Assembly (NCBI GenBank): GCA_963697675.1
Contig: CAVOOW010000006.1
Span: forward strand, 1,605,238 to 1,669,237
Length of the DNA stretch: 64,000 bases
Direction: 5' to 3'
Source: CAVOOW01 sp963697675
Lineage (GTDB): Bacteria > Actinomycetota > Actinomycetes > JACCUZ01
In this document: one piece after another, positions 45,954 through 54,686 of the stretch
Position numbering within the stretch: position 1 is the stretch's first letter
Layout: each line of letters begins with the position of its first letter
Position numbers and translations under genes: made by a program
Notes under the pieces: model-generated
Told to the model about the DNA's origin: nothing
What the model saw: only the letters and a program-made list of their open reading frames with translations
Databases searched by the model: none

Positions 45954-46880
45954 TTACTGCGATCCGCGCGGGTGGATGATTTGGTGGCGTACGGCGGCGA
46001 CAACATCGGCTGACGCCCTCTCCGGTAGCCAGTGTCCGGCGTCCAGGCCGACCAGTCGGTAACGACCGGTGATGTGGTCGGCCGTGCGAAGAACCGCAGT
46101 GCGGCTGACAAATGGGTCCCGGCGCCCTACTACGAACGTGGTCGGTGCGGCGATCGGGCCAGGACTCCACTTCTCAGCCCGCACGAGCGCGCGGTACCAG
46201 CTCAGCGCCGCGGTGGCCGCGCCGGGTTGTTGCATCTGATCGGCGTAGTGCCGCGCCCTGCCCTGGTCAAGCCCTGACAAGGAAAGCAGTCGGCAAAGCA
46301 CTGCACCGCCGCCTGCGGTGAGCAATCGCTCGGGCACCGCAGGAATCTGAAGGAAGCCCATGTAAGCCGAGCGAAGGGCTTGGCTGCTGTGCGAGGAAGC
46401 CGAACGCAAGGCAGCGGGGTGAGGTGTAGAAAGGATCACGAGGGAGCGTACGCGGCTGCCGTATCCCGACGCCAGCGCCCAAGCCACGGCGCCGCCCCAG
46501 TCGTGCCCGACAACGTGCGCACTGTCGAGACCTGCCGCGTCCAGCAATGCGGCCACATCGCTTGCCAGCTGGCGCAGGCCATAACTTGCGGCGGGCAGCG
46601 GGCGCGCGGCAGGAGAGTATCCGCGTTGGTTGGGGATTAGGACCCGCTTGCCGTTCTCGATCAACTGCCCGGCAACCTGGTCGTAGGCCGAGGCGTCTTG
46701 GGGAAAGCCGTGCAGGCAAATAACCGGCTCACCCGTCAGGGGACCGAGGTCCCTGACTTCGAATGTGAGCCCATCGTGCTGCCACATCGTCAGCCGCGTG
46801 CCCGTTCTCTGTTCGCCAGGTGCTGCCGGGGGGCGCCGTCCGCGGCCCATTGTGTCGGTTCTCTCGGCGTGGGTCGTCAT
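45954..46880 (-). CDS. Alpha/beta hydrolase, epoxide-hydrolase/dehalogenase-like
   Basis: This hydrolase of about 308 residues has VICLHGFPQDASAYDQVAGQ and the nucleophile elbow VVGHDWGGAVAWA, where the nucleophile is aspartate, not serine, as in epoxide hydrolases and haloalkane dehalogenases. The acid is in VVGRRDPFVS and the base in LDAGHWLPERA. The start may be 46880 (after AACAGGAC) or 46787, which begins directly at the domain (MWQHDGLTFEV). It lies 22 bases after a 65-residue protein gene and probably shares its transcript. Confidence 0.85.
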   Translation of the reverse strand: MTTHAERTDTMGRGRRPPAAPGEQRTGTRLTMWQHDGLTFEVRDLGPLTGEPVICLHGFPQDASAYDQVAGQLIENGKRVLIPNQRGYSPAARPLPAASYGLRQLASDVAALLDAAGLDSAHVVGHDWGGAVAWALASGYGSRVRSLVILSTPHPAALRSASSHSSQALRSAYMGFLQIPAVPERLLTAGGGAVLCRLLSLSGLDQGRARHYADQMQQPGAATAALSWYRALVRAEKWSPGPIAAPTTFVVGRRDPFVSRTAVLRTADHITGRYRLVGLDAGHWLPERASADVVAAVRHQIIHPRGSQ

Positions 46881-46902
46881 GGCTGTCCTGTTGGTAGGAA
46901 TG

Positions 46903-47100
46903 TCAGTGCCCGGTGAGGTCGCCGAGACTGCCGCCGAGTTTCCCGACGAGGTCCCGGGGGTCGACGCCGTACTTTTTGAGCAGGTCGCCATGCTGATCGG
47001 TGTCCACGTTCTCCGGCAGCTCCTGCTTCGCACTGTCCACCGTGTCAGCGTCGCCGTGCTCGCGGATGAAGCCGATGACCTGGTCCTTGTCGAGTTGCAT
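46903..47100 (-). CDS. Small conserved-type acidic protein (65 aa)
   Basis: This 65-residue protein contains IREHGDADTVDSAKQELPEN and ends KKYGVDPRDLVGKLGGSLGD, a pattern seen in small actinomycete proteins of unknown function. The ATG at 47100 has a GAGGAAG site. No membrane segment or metal motif is present. It is followed closely by the epoxide-hydrolase-like gene. Confidence 0.75.
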   Translation of the reverse strand: MQLDKDQVIGFIREHGDADTVDSAKQELPENVDTDQHGDLLKKYGVDPRDLVGKLGGSLGDLTGH

Positions 47101-47767
47101 CGCAGCTCTTCCTCTCGGTAGTTCTGGATGGATGTGGCGCGCTTGTAGCCGGTGTAGTGATCACGAAACCTGTTTTCGGGATGGCCGTTCCTCAGCTACG
47201 GATGTGCCAGAGAAGCCACAGAACGGCCGCACGCAGGCAAGCCAGATAGGTCACCGTGATGCATGCGGCGCCAGGCGCCGCGACGAAGGATTGAGCCGGT
47301 CCACTCCCAATCTTTCCCGTGGTAGACGCGCCGGCGCAGCACTTGCTCCCAATGACGACCGTCGGCATTTCACGAACAAGTCACGTTCATCGTGGTGGAA
47401 AGCTCGGCCTGCCCGACAACGCCATCGGCAGGGGGACTTTCGCCGGAGATGCTGGTTGGACACCCCGACCCAAAGGACTGGGAGACCGAACTTCGTGAGT
47501 CGAGACGCGGGTCTATGGGGACGAGGTTCCACCGCGGGTCCAGGTGACGATGGTAGGAGTCGCCGCGCGGGGGGTTGGCGCTCATCCCGGCCAAATCCTG
47601 GCGCCATCAGATTGCAACACGCCTACCTCGCGGATCCGGTCGGACAGAGTGCGCGGCCCCTCCGAAAAGCTTGGGGCATCGTCGTTTGTCGTACGGCACC
47701 GGGGGCACGAGCCGCAGACGGCGTCAACATGACGGCCCATCAACTCTCACGAGTAGGGGTGGCAGGG
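47101..47767. other. 667-bp intergenic region
   Basis: No convincing gene is present. A GC-rich inverted repeat, GGCGCCAGGCGCC, lies near 47272. The region separates the minus-strand small-protein operon from the plus-strand alcohol dehydrogenase, so both promoters must be here. Confidence 0.4.
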
Positions 47768-48952
47768 ATGAAAGCAGTGACCTGGCATGGCAAGCGGGAC
47801 GTCCGGGTGGAGTCCGTGCCGGATCCGGCCATTCAGGAACCGAGCGATGCGATCGTGCGGATTACCACGACGAACATCTGCGGGTCGGACCTGCACTTGT
47901 ACGAGACGCTCGGCCCGTTCATGGGTAAGGGCGACATCCTTGGCCACGAGCCGATGGGAATCGTGGAAGAGGTGGGCGCGGACGTAGAGAACCTCAAGGT
48001 CGGCGACCGGGTCGTCATGCCGTTCCAGGTCTGCTGCGGACGCTGCTACATGTGCGATCAGCAGCTGTACAGCCAATGTGAGACCACCCAGGTCCGCGAC
48101 CGGGGGATGGGCGCAGCGCTGTTCGGATTCTCCAAGCTCTACGGGGAGGTTCCGGGCGGGCAGGCGGAGTACTTGCGCGTCCCGCAAGCGCAGTTCACCC
48201 ATATCAAAGTGCCGGATGGCCCGCCGGATGAGCGGTTCGTCTACTTGAGCGACGTCTTGCCGACGGCGTGGCAGGCGGTGCAGTACGCCGCGGTCCCGAA
48301 GGGTGGGACCCTTGTTGTGCTCGGGTTGGGTCCGATCGGTGACATGGCGTGCCGCATCGCGCAGCATCTTGGGACGCACCGCGTCATCGGTATCGATCTG
48401 GTGTCCGAGCGCCTCCAACGGGCACGTGGCCGCGGGGTGGAGGTTGTCGACCTCAATGACGCCGGCAAGGACCTCGGTGAGGTCATTCGGGGGATGACCG
48501 ACGGCCGTGGCCCCGACTCGGTGATCGACGCGGTCGGCATGGAGGCGCACGGTTCCCCGGTCACGAAGGCGGTGCACCAGGTGACCGGGTTGTTGCCGGC
48601 CGCGATCGCCGCTCCGCTGATGGAACACGTCGGGGTGGACCGACTGGCTGCCCTGTATTCCGCGATCGACATCGTTCGCCGCGGTGGCACCGTCTCGCTG
48701 ATCGGCGTGTACGGAGGTACGACGGACCCGATGCCGATGCTGACAATGTTCGACAAGCAGATCCAACTACGAATGGGTCAGGCCAACGTCAAACGCTGGG
48801 TCCACGACATCATGCCGCTACTCACCGACGAAGATCCGCTGGGTGTCGACAGTTTCGCCACACACACCCTGCCCCTCGAGGCGGCACCGCAGGCCTACGA
48901 GATGTTCCAGAAGAAGCAAGACGGCGCAGTCAAGATCTGCCTCAAACCTTAG
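47768..48952 (+). CDS. Zinc-dependent alcohol dehydrogenase (formaldehyde-dehydrogenase-like)
   Basis: This 394-residue medium-chain dehydrogenase has the catalytic zinc sequence NICGSDLHLYE and GHEPMGIVEEVG, the structural-zinc loop CCGRCYMCDQQLYSQCE, and the Rossmann motif VLGLGPIGDMACRIAQHLG. Length and the PMGIV/LYSQCE features match the glutathione-independent formaldehyde-dehydrogenase-like group. The ATG at 47768 follows GGTGGCAGGG. If it does oxidise formaldehyde, the product formate could feed the formate dehydrogenase 8 kb upstream; that connection is inference. Confidence 0.9.
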   Translation: MKAVTWHGKRDVRVESVPDPAIQEPSDAIVRITTTNICGSDLHLYETLGPFMGKGDILGHEPMGIVEEVGADVENLKVGDRVVMPFQVCCGRCYMCDQQLYSQCETTQVRDRGMGAALFGFSKLYGEVPGGQAEYLRVPQAQFTHIKVPDGPPDERFVYLSDVLPTAWQAVQYAAVPKGGTLVVLGLGPIGDMACRIAQHLGTHRVIGIDLVSERLQRARGRGVEVVDLNDAGKDLGEVIRGMTDGRGPDSVIDAVGMEAHGSPVTKAVHQVTGLLPAAIAAPLMEHVGVDRLAALYSAIDIVRRGGTVSLIGVYGGTTDPMPMLTMFDKQIQLRMGQANVKRWVHDIMPLLTDEDPLGVDSFATHTLPLEAAPQAYEMFQKKQDGAVKICLKP

Positions 48953-49254
48953 GCCGAGATGTCAGGACTCGCGGGCGGCGGCAACTGCGCGCCCCCGGTT
49001 GAGTTGATGTTCGGCGATGCCGCGGCGGTCGTCCGGCGCCCGGAAGCGCAGGAACGTCCCTGCCGACCTCGGCGCTCGGCCAGGCTCAGCCGTCGGCCGG
49101 TGCCTGGGGGCATGGCTTTGACGAGCTCGCCGATCTTGTCGGCGGGCAGGTTTCTGGCGACATAGGCGTGTGTGACGATGCCGGCTCCGTTTGGATAGAG
49201 CCGCGCGAACCGGCACCCGTCTGCATCCAGCTCGCTGCCGAGGATTTCTTGCGG
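48953..49254 (-). other. Downstream of nnrD: in-frame continuation after TAG
   Basis: After the nnrD TAG (49255-49257) the same minus-strand frame continues without stop into PQEILGSELDADGCRFARLY, NGAGIVTHAYVARNLPADKI and GELVKAMPPGTG, with normal codon bias. It has no start codon of its own near its beginning. It may be a gene remnant or an amber-interrupted extension. I do not recognise the family. Confidence 0.35.
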
Positions 49255-50151
49255 CTACTGTTCGATCTCCAGCAGCACGGAGGGCAGCATCTCGGGCAGC
49301 TCCCGGGCGAGGTAGCCCATCCGCCCGACCGTCGAGGCCAGCCGCTCACCGGCTCGTCCGTGGATGTGCGTGGCCCACACCGCGGCCTGCGCTGGCTCCG
49401 CGCCGCGGGCGAGCAGCCCCGCGACGATGCCGGCTCGGACGTCGCCCGATCCGGATACTCCCAGCCCGAGGCCGCCGGCGTCGTCGGCCCATACCCGGCC
49501 ATCCGGTGTGGCTACGTAGGAGGTTCCACCCGCGATGGACACCGCAGCGCCAGTGTGGCCTGAAAGTTCGACCGCGAACCGAGCCGGCTGCTGCTCAATC
49601 TCGGCTTCGGGCACGTCGACGATGATCGCTAGTTCGGTCGTGTTGGGGGTAAGAACCGCTGCGCGACCCCGCAGACATGTCTTATCGGCGGTGACCGCGG
49701 CGAGCCCTAGTGCGTCGATGACCAACGGGCACCGGCTGTTGTCGATGACCGTGCGAGCCAGTTGCGCAGACTCTTCTGCGTCGGTAAGCCCCGGTCCGAT
49801 CAGAACGCTGTCGGCCTCGCGGACTAGCTCTTGGGTTTGACCTGCTGACGTGCCGGCGATTGCACCAGTGCTTGTCTCGCCGAGCCCCCGCACCAGCGCC
49901 TCCGGAACAGCTATTTCCATCGCGGTTGCCACGGAGGCGACGGTGGCAATCTGCAGTTTGCCCGCCCCGCAGCGCAGGGCGCCTTCGGCGGCGAGCAATA
50001 CGGCGCCAGCAGTTTCGGTGGATCCACCAACGATCAGGGTTCGCCCGCGGGTCTCCTTACTGCCGGCAGGGGCCGGAAGTGCCCAGGCGCGCAGCAGCGC
50101 CGGGGTGACGGTGGCCGGGTTATTGAGCGACGGCCGCGGCATCGGGCTCAT
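49255..50151 (-). CDS. nnrD: ADP/ATP-dependent NAD(P)H-hydrate dehydratase
   Basis: This 298-residue ribokinase-fold repair enzyme converts NAD(P)HX back to NAD(P)H. RTLIVGGSTETAGAVLLAAE, GALRCGAGKLQIAT, the TPNTTELA loop and the late GVSGSGDVRAGIVAGLLA with the catalytic aspartate are the family signatures. The YjeF N-terminal epimerase domain is absent, so the epimerase must be separate. The start (50151 or 50142) overlaps the end of the histidine phosphatase gene, suggesting coupling. Confidence 0.9.
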   Translation of the reverse strand: MSPMPRPSLNNPATVTPALLRAWALPAPAGSKETRGRTLIVGGSTETAGAVLLAAEGALRCGAGKLQIATVASVATAMEIAVPEALVRGLGETSTGAIAGTSAGQTQELVREADSVLIGPGLTDAEESAQLARTVIDNSRCPLVIDALGLAAVTADKTCLRGRAAVLTPNTTELAIIVDVPEAEIEQQPARFAVELSGHTGAAVSIAGGTSYVATPDGRVWADDAGGLGLGVSGSGDVRAGIVAGLLARGAEPAQAAVWATHIHGRAGERLASTVGRMGYLARELPEMLPSVLLEIEQ

Positions 50152-50866
50152 CAGTCTCCGGGGCTGCGCGGTTGTCAAGGTGACCGGTGTCGTTGTAGGA
50201 GACCAGGCGCCAGGACCCGGCGTCCGCCTCATATCGGGTCACCGCGGTGTTGGCTAGGCGGTCCGTTCGGTCGACCTCGAGAATTTCTTGCTCGGTCAGG
50301 TCTTCTAGCACATAGCGAGCGAGCAGGATGACCGCCTGATGCGTGACCAGCAGCACGCGTTCGTTCTCGCCACTAATCGCGATCTCGGCCAACAGGCTGC
50401 GCACGCGCCCGGCGACATCGGCCCAATTCTCCCCACCGGGAGGCCGGTAGTAGAACTTGCCGACCCACTTCCGTCTCTCGGCTTCCTGTGGGAACTGTTC
50501 TTTGATTCCTGCCTGCGTGTAGCCATCGACCAGTCCAAGCTCACGCTCCCTTACCCTCTCATCGCGCAGCAAAGGGAGCTTCCACTCGGCTGCTGCCAGC
50601 GCCAGCTGAGCGGTCTGCAGTGCGCGCTCATAGGGCGAACTGATCACGACCGTCGGTCGCTCCGCCACGGGGGTATCACGCCACGCCGAGCCGAGGGACT
50701 GAGCCTGTTCCCGACCCGCGTCGGACAAGGGGACGTCCGGGTCGCGATGGGTCAACTCGATTCGCCCAGCATTGTTCTCGTGAGCCGCCATGTCCGCGAG
50801 ATTCGCGGTGCTCTCCGCGTGCCGGACCCAGTACAGCGCAGCATCGTCCGACCATGGCCTAGGCAT
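50120..50866 (-). CDS. Histidine phosphatase family protein
   Basis: This 248-residue phosphatase has ALYWVRHAESTANLADM with the phospho-histidine, VISSPYERALQTAQLAL, and the second histidine in LLVTHQAVILLARYVLEDLT. ELGLVDGYT corresponds to the family's central acid. The start at 50866 has a GAGGA site. The tight overlap with nnrD suggests a housekeeping or damage-repair role, perhaps hydrolysing a damaged phosphate ester (inference). Confidence 0.88.
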   Translation of the reverse strand: MPRPWSDDAALYWVRHAESTANLADMAAHENNAGRIELTHRDPDVPLSDAGREQAQSLGSAWRDTPVAERPTVVISSPYERALQTAQLALAAAEWKLPLLRDERVRERELGLVDGYTQAGIKEQFPQEAERRKWVGKFYYRPPGGENWADVAGRVRSLLAEIAISGENERVLLVTHQAVILLARYVLEDLTEQEILEVDRTDRLANTAVTRYEADAGSWRLVSYNDTGHLDNRAAPETDEPDAAAVAQ

Positions 50867-50958
50867 GCGGTAGTCCTCACCCGGCACGCGTCCGTCAAAC
50901 CCGCGACGGGTCGCGGACCGCAGGATTAGCCACCTCACGACCGGGCATTGCCTGCGTC

Positions 50959-52014
50959 ATGACCGTCCAGCGAGTCGTCGTGACCGGTGGCAGCGGCAAT
51001 GTGGGCACCGCGCTGCTGCGCTGCTTGTCGGCCGTGCATCCCGAGTGGGACGTGGTCGGCATCTGCCGGCGACCGCCTCGCGCCGGTGACGCCGCGTACG
51101 CCCGGGTCTCCTGGCGGGCAATTGATGTCGCAGCGCCCGACAGCGAGGCACTTCTTGCCGAGGCGTTCCGCGACGCCGACGCCGTCGTACATGCAGCGTG
51201 GCTGATCCAGCCGAGTCGCGACATCGAGCTGCTCGAGCGCACGAATGTCGGCGGCACCGCCCGGGTCGTGTCAGCGGCGGGCAAGGCTGATGTTGGTCAA
51301 CTCGTGTATCTGTCCTCGGTGGGCGCCTACGGCCCGTCGGATAAGGATCAACTGCGCGACGAGTCCTGGCCGACGACAGGGGTACCAGGATCCTCCTACT
51401 CCCAGCACAAGGCCGCAGCGGAACAGCTGCTGGACGACGTCGAGTCCGCCAACACCAACCTCACGATCACCCGCCTGAGACCAGGGTTGATCTTCCAGCG
51501 CGATGCAGGCAGCGAGGTCGCGCGATATTTCCTGGGCTCGCTCTTTCCGCAGACGGTGATCGGCCGGGTTCGCCTGCCAGTGCTGCCGTTGCCTGACGAG
51601 GCAACGTTCCAGGTCGTGCACGCCGCCGACGTCGCGACGGCGATCACGAGCGTCCTGGAGCGACGCACCGCAGGGGCGTTCAACCTGGCGACCGATCCGG
51701 TGGTGACCCCTGAACGGCTGGCGCAGGTCTTCGGGGCGCGGCGTAGGACGATCGCCCCGGCGACCGTGCGGGCGATCGCCGCCGCGACCTATCGACTACG
51801 CCTTCAGCCGACCGAACCAGGATGGGTCGACCTGGCGTTCGCGGCACCGGTCATGGACTGTTCCCGCGCCCGTGATCTGTTGGACTGGGCACCGACCACC
51901 GTTGCTGGTGACGTGCTGGCCGAGCTGTTCGACGGGATGCGTGATCGGGCCGGCACGACGAGCCCGGTGCTGCGCCCTCGGCACCTCGCGCAGCTGCCGA
52001 CCTTGCATTCCTAG
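50959..52014 (+). CDS. NAD-dependent epimerase/dehydratase (extended SDR)
   Basis: This 351-residue extended SDR has the GxxGxxG motif in VTGGSGNVGTALLR, VVHAAWLIQPS, the serine in YLSSVGAYG and the YSQHK catalytic pair. The later VVHAADVATAITSVLE and FNLATDPVVTPE segments match the sugar-nucleotide epimerase fold. The ATG at 50959 is 92 bases from the divergent phosphatase start. The substrate is unknown. Confidence 0.88.
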   Translation: MTVQRVVVTGGSGNVGTALLRCLSAVHPEWDVVGICRRPPRAGDAAYARVSWRAIDVAAPDSEALLAEAFRDADAVVHAAWLIQPSRDIELLERTNVGGTARVVSAAGKADVGQLVYLSSVGAYGPSDKDQLRDESWPTTGVPGSSYSQHKAAAEQLLDDVESANTNLTITRLRPGLIFQRDAGSEVARYFLGSLFPQTVIGRVRLPVLPLPDEATFQVVHAADVATAITSVLERRTAGAFNLATDPVVTPERLAQVFGARRRTIAPATVRAIAAATYRLRLQPTEPGWVDLAFAAPVMDCSRARDLLDWAPTTVAGDVLAELFDGMRDRAGTTSPVLRPRHLAQLPTLHS

Positions 52015-52015
52015 C

Positions 52016-52738
52016 CTAGAGCAGCTGACTCAGCCTTTCTGCGTTGCGAACCGCGTGGCCGTACCCGTCATTGTTGAAGTAGACGAACACGTCCTTACCG
52101 TTCGCGGTCCATTCCTGGGCGCGCTCGGCCCACCAGGCGAGGTCCGCCTCGGGATAGCTGCCTCCGTAGAGGTGGTGGTGGTCCGGGCCGTGCATCCGGA
52201 CGTAGGTGAACGGTGCCGTAGCTCGCAGCACGCAGGGCAACCGCGCCCCGCTCATGACGCAGTAGGCAACCTGGTGCCGCTCAAGCAACGCGAAGACGTC
52301 CTCGTTGTGCCAGCTGGGATGCCGGAACTCCACCGCCACCCGCATCCACGAGGGCAGCAGACCTAAGAAGAAACCCAGCCGGTGGTCGTCGCGCACATGA
52401 TCGGGTGCAAGCTGCACGAGCAGCACGGCACGCTTGTCGCCCAACTCGTGCCAGCACGTCGCGATCCGCTCAACCCAGACCTCTGGCGCGTATAGACGCT
52501 TGGCGTGGGTGAGCCCACGTGGTGCCTTGACAGAGAGCTGGAAACCGTCGGGCAGTCTGGCCCGCCAGCTGGCGAAGCTCGCCTGTCGGGGCCAGCGGTA
52601 GAAGCTGCTGTTCAGCTCGACGGTCTGGAACCGCTGGCTGTACAGCCGTAGGCGATCGCGCGCGGGCGTGCCCGGCGGATACAGCACTCCCTCCCAGTGC
52701 TGGTAGCTCCAACCGGAGGTCCCGACGTGCACGGCCAC
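52016..52738 (-). CDS. DUF72 domain protein
   Basis: This 240-residue protein has the DUF72 signature VHVGTSGWSYQHWEGVLYP, FQTVELNSSFYRWP, FQLSVKAPRGLTH, VAVEFRHPSWHNE and the C-terminal DVFVYFNNDGYGHAVRNAE. It is a TIM-barrel family of unknown biochemical function. GTG at 52738 follows AAGGAG and gives the normal N-terminus; the frame extends upstream but without a site. It converges with the epimerase gene, one base apart. Confidence 0.9.
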   Translation of the reverse strand: MAVHVGTSGWSYQHWEGVLYPPGTPARDRLRLYSQRFQTVELNSSFYRWPRQASFASWRARLPDGFQLSVKAPRGLTHAKRLYAPEVWVERIATCWHELGDKRAVLLVQLAPDHVRDDHRLGFFLGLLPSWMRVAVEFRHPSWHNEDVFALLERHQVAYCVMSGARLPCVLRATAPFTYVRMHGPDHHHLYGGSYPEADLAWWAERAQEWTANGKDVFVYFNNDGYGHAVRNAERLSQLL

Positions 52739-53132
52739 GGGCGCTCCTTGACGTTGCGGGGGTTGTTTCGTCTCCCTTGGAGGGGTAAGCGTTCCCGACT
52801 GCGAGGCGCAGGGAAACGTCCTGGCTTTGGAACAGGCGATGTGTGGAGCCCCGAGCGGGGATAGCGCGGCAGAGCCCAGGACCCCTCCGAGGTCGCGATG
52901 CTTCGGGACCTCGCGTTGGCACTCGATGCGGCCGATGCGGCACGGCATGCCAACGACGGTCCAACCGAGGACATGTCCGGGTTGCGGATCACCTCCTGAG
53001 CGCCTACCCGGATAACCCAGCGCCTTCGCGCAAAAGCCCTCATCGGAGCCACCCAGCGCCCGTGACTGTGCTCCGGGTGTTCGTAGTGATTGACCTGCTG
53101 CCGAGGCGGCTGCGCGACGGGTGCCACGCAGC

Positions 53133-53524
53133 GGGCAACTCGCAGAACCCGCAGGTTTCCGGGCCTATTCGGGCTCATCTGGGTCCGAAAGGGACTCCCG
53201 CAGCCCGCCCGAAAGACAAAGGCCAGGTCACAAGTGGTGGGCCCCGTGGGACTCGAACCCACAACCTATGGATTAAAAGTCCGACCGAGGCCGTGCCGGA
53301 CGGTGACGGCTGATGCTCACCGAGACCGTTTGTGCAGGTCAGCGGGCAACTCGCGTGGTGGGCGGTGTCGGGCTCTGACGACCGATGCCTGGCAGTTCGG
53401 CCCCATCCCGGTCCCCAGATCTTGATCCGCGACAGCCGATGGTTGCCCGGCGAGTTGCCCGTGGAGTTGCCCCGCCAAAGCTTGCGGTGAGTGGCCCCGG
53501 CGGGGCGTCCTCTCAAGTTGCCCG
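53133..53524. repeat. Six copies of GAGTTGCCCG-like motif flanking tRNA remnant
   Basis: GGGCAACTCG occurs at 53133-53142 and 53344-53353; the opposite orientation occurs as GTTGCCCGG at 53442, CGAGTTGCCCG at 53451, GAGTTGCCCC at 53465 and AAGTTGCCCG at 53515. The copies surround the tRNA-end core. Short repeats in both orientations around a core are typical of arm-type sites for tyrosine integrases. Confidence 0.55.
53240..53318 (-). repeat. tRNA-Lys-like 3'-half remnant, copy 2 (att-like), with encoded CCA
   Basis: On the minus strand the anticodon arm GGA-CTTTTAA-TCC gives a TTT (Lys) anticodon, followed by a T-arm (GTGGG, TTCGAGT, CCCAC), acceptor strand GGGGCCC, discriminator A and CCA. 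The 5' half of the tRNA is missing: no GGGCCCC or D-arm precedes it. The same 79 bases occur at 30048-30126 with 4 differences. It looks like a tRNA 3' end carried by an integrated element. Confidence 0.65.
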
Positions 53525-53636
53525 CCAGAGGCGTCAGGGTGGTCCGGGATCAAAGGGCCGACCGTTGGCGGCGGACCGATCGGTAGTGACAGGGATGTTC
53601 GGTCGTGGCCTGCTGGGCCGATGCTCCGATCAGGCG

Positions 53637-54552
53637 CTACGCGTTGCCGGCGGCGGGTTGCTCGCGGGCTCCCCGGTCGCCGCTTGCTCGTTCGGCGGAG
53701 GCTGACCAGCTTGCCAGGAACGTGAGTGCCTGCTGCGACGGCGAGCCGGGCTCGGCGGTGAACGTGATGAGTGTCTGGCCGGGATCGCCCGCAAGTTCTA
53801 GTCCTTCGTAAGCAAGGACTAGTTCGCCCGCGACGGGGTGGTGGAGTTTCTTGGTGCCGGTGGTGTGCCAGCGGACGTTGTGGCTTGCCCACATGACGCT
53901 GAACTCGGCGCTTCGGGTGGTGAGTTCACCCACCAGCTCGTTGAGCTGCTCGGTCGTCGGGGCTTCGACCAGCTTCCGCGTGCAGCAGCGCGACGATGTC
54001 GCCAGCGGTGTGGCTCCAGTCGGGGTAGCGCTCAAGGGCGCGTGGGTCGAGGAAGGTGTACCTCGCGAAGTTCGGTGGCGCTTGCGTGCGGCGCTGTGGC
54101 GACTCGACGAGCATGTCCGCGAACAGCGCGCGGCCGAGCTTGTTGCTGGCGAGCAGGTCCAGCCGCCCGTTCTGCACGATCGCCGGTACCTCGGTCATCG
54201 CATCCAGCAGCTGCTGGATGCCGGGGCGGACACGCTCCAGCGAAGGTCGCCTTCGTGCCCGCGAGGTTGTGCTCGACGTACGGGCCAGGTCGAAGAGGTG
54301 AGCGCGTTCCGCGTCGTCGAGCCGCAATGCCCGGGCCAACGCCTCCAGCACGCCGTCGGATACGCCTTGGGCGTTGCCGCGCTCGAGTTTCGTGTAGTAC
54401 TCGACGCTGACGCCGGCGAGGTTCGCGAGCTCATCGCGGCGCAGGCCCGGGACGCGCCGTCGACCGCCGTACAGCGGCAGGCCAGCCTGCTGCGGGGTGA
54501 TGCGGGCCCGCCGAGAGTTGAGGAACTCGCGCAGTTCGCTCCGGCTGTCCAT
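53637..54552 (-). pseudogene. MmyB-like helix-turn-helix regulator, frameshifted
   Basis: The N-terminal Cro/XRE-type HTH is normal: LREFLNSRRARITPQQAGLP, VPGLRRDELANLAGVSVEYY and TKLERGNAQGVSD. The MmyB-like ligand domain follows, with NGRLDLLASNKLGRALFADM and HAEAGRSPDDRA. Near 53950 the frame changes by one base; the rest continues as NELVGELTTRSAEFSVMW and FHHPV-like KLHHPVAGELVLAYEGLELA to the stop at 53637. One indel explains everything, so either a recent mutation or a consensus error. It is divergent from the aldo/keto reductase, which it probably regulates. Confidence 0.85.
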
Positions 54553-54686
54553 CCGACCACGGTAGGCCAGAGCGCCGTGCCGAGGGGGACTCTGCCAGTA
54601 CCCCTCTCAGCAGGCTCTCCCGACAGCGTCCTTAGACACGTTGACTGGGTCCACGGAGAAGAACCATCGAACGAAGGAAGCACCTG

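Larger units (their letters stand above)
52739..53636. other. 898-bp gene-poor region with att-like site
   Basis: No protein gene is supported. It includes the second tRNA 3'-end remnant (53240-53318) and six copies of a GAGTTGCCCG-like motif on both strands. Several open frames here read through the tRNA piece and should not be annotated. Confidence 0.5.

Noticed and set aside
52612..53262. Minus-strand 216-residue open frame (MGSSPTGPTTCD start)
   Set aside because: It begins within the tRNA-Lys-like remnant and runs over the DUF72 gene on another frame.
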